Positions 40,989-44,830 of a stretch of 44,830 nt of DNA are shown here, piece by piece. The stretch is from DYHD01 sp037445375 (GTDB taxonomy: Bacteria > Nitrospirota > Thermodesulfovibrionia > Thermodesulfovibrionales > Dissulfurispiraceae). Every line of letters begins with the position of its first letter. Position 1 is the first letter of the stretch. The notes below the pieces were generated by a model. The model ran no database searches. It was not told the DNA's origin and saw only the letters and a program-made list of their open reading frames with translations. Position numbers and translations under genes: made by a program. The DNA is taken from assembly GCA_037445375.1 (NCBI GenBank), contig JBBIKS010000014.1:1-44830 (forward strand). The letters are read 5' to 3'.

Positions 40989-43168
40989 CTTAACTTAATG
41001 GTATAATTCGGCTCTGCATATTGCACTTCTTGCATCCCGCTGAATTCCTTTACAGCGTCCTTTACTTTATGATTAGCCTTGAGTTTTATGTGATATATTC
41101 TAACGCCTTCTATGAATTTAATAACCGATGCTCCATGCGCTGATATGATTTTTCGCGCAGTTTCATCGTTTATGTTTTCCTTAAATTTAACAAGCATCTC
41201 TTCTTCTGAAAATCTGTTCTCAGCCACTGCAAACTCCTTTTGTTTTTCTGAGGTTATTTGGGCAATTCTTTCAGGTTCTTTTACAATATTCGGAGTCAGG
41301 AATACAAGAAGATTGGTCTTCTTTTTTGATATCTGCTCATTCTTAAAAATAAAGCCCAGTAGTGGGATATCCCCGAGCAAAGGCATCTTATTAATATTTA
41401 TTTCGTCTTTTTCCTGCATTAGTCCACCTATAACAACCGTCTGCCCGTCCTTAACGACTACCGATGTCTTGGTTGAACGCTTCGTTGTTGTTGGGCCGAC
41501 ATTAATCAGAATATTTTCTGATGCCTGCTTTAATGAAGAAATCTCCTGATATATATCGAGTTTTACATAATCACCTTCAGTAATCTGTGGAGTAAGCTTG
41601 AGGGTTATGCCGACATCCTTTCTTTCGATTGAACTTAAAACAGTGTTAGTAGTTGTTACGTCCCTTTCTCTTTTTGAGACAAAGGGGACATTTTCACCGA
41701 CCACTATCTCTGCTTCCTTATTGTCTGAAGTCAGGATTTGTGGGGTTGAGAGGATATTAATAGCATCTTTGAATTCATTAAGGCTGAAAAGGGCTGCAAA
41801 TCCTGGAATTGTGATAGTAGAAGATGTAATGTGGCCTTGAGCATCTATTATTGTCATGGGTATATCACGAATGAAATTTCCAAGCCCGCCAAGCGTCACC
41901 CCCTCAAGACCTTGAATAATATTCTGGACTGACCCTGAATTAATCGAACCAAAACCTCCTATCAATACAGGCTCCCCTTTATGTTTTGCTGTTATCCTCC
42001 ACTTCGCCCCCAACTCCCTCAGATTATCAATTGAGGCCTCAATGATCATTGCCTCAACGTAGACCTGACGACGTTTCCTGTCTAATTGCTTAATAATCTG
42101 CGATAGATTGTGGTAATCGGCTGGAGATGCAACAATTATAAGAGAGTTTGAAGCCTTATCAGCAGTTATAGTAATACCCCCTACAGCTTCAAAGGGTATT
42201 ACAGCAGGCGCTCCGCCCACAGCCTGCTGCTTCTGCGGCTGAGACCCTTTTAATATATTATCAAGCACCTTTTCAAGTTCGGAGGCGTCAGCGTTCTCCA
42301 AAAAATATATATTTATTCTGCCCAACGCATCAGGGGCTTTTATATCAAGCAAATTGATTAAGGATTTCATAGACTGCCTTATCCCCCTGTCCCCAAAAAG
42401 AACAACAGCATTCAATCTCTGGTCAGCTACAGCCCTCGGTTCATCTATGCTTAAGGGCTGGACTGCAGGGCGGCTTTTGCGCATCCCTTCATTAAGTATT
42501 TTTGCAACGGTGTCTGCTGAAGAATATTTGAGAAATATTATTTCGGGTCCTTCTTTGACCATTGGCTGGTCAATATTATTTAAAATTGAGAGAATCTTTT
42601 CGATATTGAGTCCCGAATCAATCACCAAAATGAGATTGCCTGGTCCAAAAGAAGAAGCATGACCATCTTTAGATATGAGCGGCTGGATAAACTTCAGGGC
42701 ATCATCAGATGAGATATTAGAGAGCGAGATAAGGCGAGCTATGAAACTCTCATTAACCGGCTGTTTATCCTTTGCAAATCCGACACCTCGTTGTTTTACA
42801 TCGGATGAGAGAACTATCTTATATGCATCCACGCCCGAAGGGATAAGGGTAAAGCCCTTGAGTTCCAGAACAGAAGTAAACAGGCTAAAGGCATCCTCAA
42901 TACTCAGCTTGGAAGGCGTTATTATTGTAACCTTGCCCTTTACTCTTTCATCATATATAAAATTCTTTTTCGTAATCTCGCTGATAAACTTAGTAATTGC
43001 AGGCAGCTCTACATCAACAAAATTAAAAGTCACTTTTTGGTCCGAGGATAGTTCCCCCTTCCCCGATGAATATCCTAAATCAAGATTTATAATTAAAAGA
43101 TTTAAGACTAAAAATAAAATAATCAGGCAATTTAAAATAACTTTTTTATTCATAAAACTCATCCTCAC
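40985..43168 (-). CDS. gspD: Type II secretion secretin GspD with a prodomain-like C-terminus
   Basis: The 727-residue outer-membrane secretin has a signal peptide, an N0 domain (VTFNFVDVELPAITKFISEIT near residues 46-66), N1-N3 repeats (about 140-370) and the secretin barrel (about 375-625) with VVVKDGQTVVIGGLM and LLGDIPLLGFIFKN. The last 73 residues (655-727) are not secretin-like: EEEMLVKFKENI, GASVIKFIEGVRIYHIKL and VQYAEPNYTIKL match the fervidolysin-type N-terminal prodomain of subtilases. GTG start at 43168 overlaps the gspC stop; ATG at 43162 or 43153 are alternatives. Flanked by gspC and the FliK-like gene. Confidence 0.92.
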   Translation of the reverse strand: MRMSFMNKKVILNCLIILFLVLNLLIINLDLGYSSGKGELSSDQKVTFNFVDVELPAITKFISEITKKNFIYDERVKGKVTIITPSKLSIEDAFSLFTSVLELKGFTLIPSGVDAYKIVLSSDVKQRGVGFAKDKQPVNESFIARLISLSNISSDDALKFIQPLISKDGHASSFGPGNLILVIDSGLNIEKILSILNNIDQPMVKEGPEIIFLKYSSADTVAKILNEGMRKSRPAVQPLSIDEPRAVADQRLNAVVLFGDRGIRQSMKSLINLLDIKAPDALGRINIYFLENADASELEKVLDNILKGSQPQKQQAVGGAPAVIPFEAVGGITITADKASNSLIIVASPADYHNLSQIIKQLDRKRRQVYVEAMIIEASIDNLRELGAKWRITAKHKGEPVLIGGFGSINSGSVQNIIQGLEGVTLGGLGNFIRDIPMTIIDAQGHITSSTITIPGFAALFSLNEFKDAINILSTPQILTSDNKEAEIVVGENVPFVSKRERDVTTTNTVLSSIERKDVGITLKLTPQITEGDYVKLDIYQEISSLKQASENILINVGPTTTKRSTKTSVVVKDGQTVVIGGLMQEKDEININKMPLLGDIPLLGFIFKNEQISKKKTNLLVFLTPNIVKEPERIAQITSEKQKEFAVAENRFSEEEMLVKFKENINDETARKIISAHGASVIKFIEGVRIYHIKLKANHKVKDAVKEFSGMQEVQYAEPNYTIKLR

Positions 43169-44043
43169 TTTATAAAATATGTCATTGTCGTTCTATTGCC
43201 GTTTCTGACAATGTCAAGCTGAATTGTCTCGAGCCCTTTCATTGCATTGAATGCCTGCAAAGCAGTCTCAGGATTTGCTATGCTGTATTCATTAATTCTA
43301 AGCAGCACGTCGCCATTCTGCAGCCCAAGTTTATGGTAAATCCCATTGTTCTTAACCTCGTGCAGTATAAATCCTTCCTGCTTGCCATTTATGAAGTTTG
43401 GCTGAAAACGCGCATCTGTCATTAATTCATTTGGGTTATCAATAGCGTGGAGCATCCTTTTTTTGTCAACCATATAAGTGCCGCTCGAGAGGCTTTTGGC
43501 AAGACTGGCAGTTTGAATATCATCACGAGTATTAGAAATTTCTTGAATTTTTAATATATCCTGCAGGGGTATCTCCAATACTTGTGCATCATTCTGAATG
43601 ATGGCCTTATCTTTTTCGACCCTTTTGAGGATACCATAATCAAAAACCTTCTCCCCAACCCGTATCGTTTCCTGCCTATTGTTTTTGTCCTGAAAAATTG
43701 CAAAGGCATATTTACGATGACCAGAAAATGTGCCTACAAGTTTAATATCGCTGATGGAAGCCTGCCTATTTTCAGAAGAAGAAAGGAGCTTCAGCCCCGG
43801 CTCTTGTACGCCAAAGGGGTTATTTTTTATGATTATTTCATAGTCGTTGAAATTCTTCAATGCCTCTTGCTGCAAAGGCGGAGCCGGAGTGCTTACCTGT
43901 TTACTGCTTTTATAAAAATACAATAAAAGCTCTCTAAAAAAGAAAAGCGAAGATATAAGCAGTATAAGGCAGATGAATACAGTGGCTGCTGTCAGCAGGC
44001 GGTTATTTGTAAAATCAAAAAATACATTTTTCATAATGCACAA
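43165..44043 (-). CDS. gspC: Type II secretion protein GspC with PDZ domain
   Basis: GspC connects the inner-membrane platform to the GspD secretin. The 292-residue protein has a short cytoplasmic start, one membrane helix (about residues 16-40), a homology region (about 65-170; KNNPFGVQEPGLKLL, IKLVGTFSG, and a repeated GEKVFDYGILKRVEKDKAII) and a C-terminal PDZ domain (about 205-292; LQNGDVLLRINEYSIANPE). GTG at 44043 is the first start; ATG at 44034 is equally possible. It is first in a gspC-gspD-FliK-like operon; gspE, gspF and pseudopilin genes are not in the window. Confidence 0.9.
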   Translation of the reverse strand: MCIMKNVFFDFTNNRLLTAATVFICLILLISSLFFFRELLLYFYKSSKQVSTPAPPLQQEALKNFNDYEIIIKNNPFGVQEPGLKLLSSSENRQASISDIKLVGTFSGHRKYAFAIFQDKNNRQETIRVGEKVFDYGILKRVEKDKAIIQNDAQVLEIPLQDILKIQEISNTRDDIQTASLAKSLSSGTYMVDKKRMLHAIDNPNELMTDARFQPNFINGKQEGFILHEVKNNGIYHKLGLQNGDVLLRINEYSIANPETALQAFNAMKGLETIQLDIVRNGNRTTMTYFIK

Positions 44044-44182
44044 GGATTAACAATAATTGCTGCATAATTTTCTATATTTCTTAGTTTCCCCAAGAACTGC
44101 TCTTGCAGGGTTTTTCCTACAAAACAAATTGTTTCTAATTATACATCATTTAAAAATAAATCGAAAACAACTTTAGTAGTAA

Positions 44183-44215
44183 TGGTGTCAGGTCTTGACA
44201 ATTGACATAAGGTCA
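44183..44215 (+). repeat. Putative transposon left-end motif before the RAYT gene
   Basis: GGTGTCAGGTCTTGACAATT contains the inverted pair TGTCA...TGACA and sits about 40 bases before the transposase start. A similar GTCAGGTCTTGACA sequence precedes RAYT-type transposases in other genomes from my recollection. It is probably a recognition hairpin or the transcription start region of the gene. Confidence 0.4.
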
Positions 44216-44237
44216 GCCCTTTTGCTATCCTTAGCTC

Positions 44238-44830
44238 ATGGGTCGCCCACTGAGAATAGAGTTTCTTGGAGCTTTATATCATATAACAAGCAGAGGTAAT
44301 GAGAGAAAGAGTATCTTTCTTGACGATGCGGATAGATTTAGATTCCTCGAAATCCTGAAAGATTACCATGATCGTTACGACATATTGCTTCACAGCTTTG
44401 TCCTTATGGATAATCATTATCACCTTATCCTCGAAACTCCAAAAGGCAATCTCTTGAAAGTAATGCATGGGATAAACGGAGGATATACAGGCTACTTCAA
44501 CAGGAGATATGAACGTTCAGGACATCTTTTTCAGGGTAGATATAAAGGTATCCTTGTTGAAAAAGACGCATATTTACTCCCATTAAGCAGATATGTGCAT
44601 ATGAATCCTGTGATGGCCAAGATTGTTAAAAAACCTGAACAATATAGATGGAGTAGCTATCCGGGATACATCGGCAAGGAGAAAGAACGCAAATGGGTTG
44701 AATATTCATGGATACTATCAAACTTTGGGAAAGATGGGAAGACTACGAGGAGGAAATATCGTAAGTATGTTGAGAAATCCTTTAACAAAGACATGGAATA
44801 CCCAGCAAAGAATCCCTATGGGCAAATAAT
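44238..44830 (+). CDS. RAYT/Y1 transposase, truncated by the window end
   Basis: The open frame from ATG 44238 runs off the window without a stop, giving at least 197 residues. It is a Y1 transposase of the REP-associated (RAYT, IS200/IS605-like) group: start MGRPLRIEFLGALYHITSRG, the HUH pair in VLMDNHYHLILETP, GHLFQGRYKGILVEKDAYL, and SRYVHMNPV with the catalytic Tyr region, then YRWSSYPGYI. Such proteins nick and move single-stranded DNA with REP-type hairpins. The start carries no obvious ribosome binding site. The sequence looks intact as far as it is visible. Confidence 0.9.
   Translation, partial: MGRPLRIEFLGALYHITSRGNERKSIFLDDADRFRFLEILKDYHDRYDILLHSFVLMDNHYHLILETPKGNLLKVMHGINGGYTGYFNRRYERSGHLFQGRYKGILVEKDAYLLPLSRYVHMNPVMAKIVKKPEQYRWSSYPGYIGKEKERKWVEYSWILSNFGKDGKTTRRKYRKYVEKSFNKDMEYPAKNPYGQI

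Overview
The window is an AT-rich bacterial chromosome segment from a Gram-negative (diderm) organism. It encodes a Tol system, a type II secretion secretin with its GspC partner, and a TauE-type exporter. Two DUF507 genes behind rpsF-ssb-rpsR, a selenium-type LysR regulator, a RAYT transposase and many short palindromic repeats suggest a deep-branching anaerobe of the Nitrospirota (Thermodesulfovibrionia-like) or former Deltaproteobacteria. This placement is an inference from gene content; no rRNA is present.

Layout. 1-1.97 kb: rpsF-ssb-rpsR, two tandem DUF507 genes and a small HNH endonuclease with no canonical start codon. 1.95-4.2 kb (minus strand): TauE/SafE exporter, small membrane protein and tandem UspA protein. 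4.3-5.05 kb: a gene-free stretch with a probable 6S RNA and several repeat elements. 5.05-8.6 kb: rny and ymdB, converging on a stand-alone hypD. 8.9-12 kb: a cardiolipin-synthase-like protein, tRNA-Ser(GGA), a Spy-like periplasmic protein, a small secreted protein and a small unknown. 12.3-14.3 kb: nifU-nifS. 14.6-18.8 kb: a 1425-residue hybrid histidine kinase. 18.9-21.5 kb: a HepT/MntA toxin-antitoxin pair, a divergent GAPDH and a second nucleotidyltransferase with a damaged 5' end. 21.8-22.7 kb: a LysR regulator. 22.9-25.7 kb: xerC-hslV-hslU. 26.1-27.4 kb: nth and a dCMP deaminase. 27.7-32.0 kb: a MacAB/DevBCA-type ABC exporter. 32.8-33.9 kb: an HD-GYP response regulator preceded by a tiny overlapping leader ORF. 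33.9-39.2 kb: tolQ-tolR-tonB/tolA-tolB followed by a class A penicillin-binding protein. 39.6-44.0 kb: gspC-gspD and a FliK-like protein in an overlapping operon. 44.2 kb to the end: a RAYT transposase cut off by the window edge.

Themes. Most genes are housekeeping: translation, RNA decay, proteolysis, Fe-S assembly and envelope maintenance. The unusual material is (a) a secretin whose C-terminus resembles a subtilase (fervidolysin-type) prodomain, co-translated with GspC and a FliK-like protein; (b) at least three families of short non-autonomous elements filling the gaps, one of them REPIN-like and in the same window as a RAYT transposase; (c) a non-canonical HNH start; and (d) an endonuclease III with a His in place of one cluster Cys. 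All calls rest on reading the sequence and family knowledge; no database search was run.
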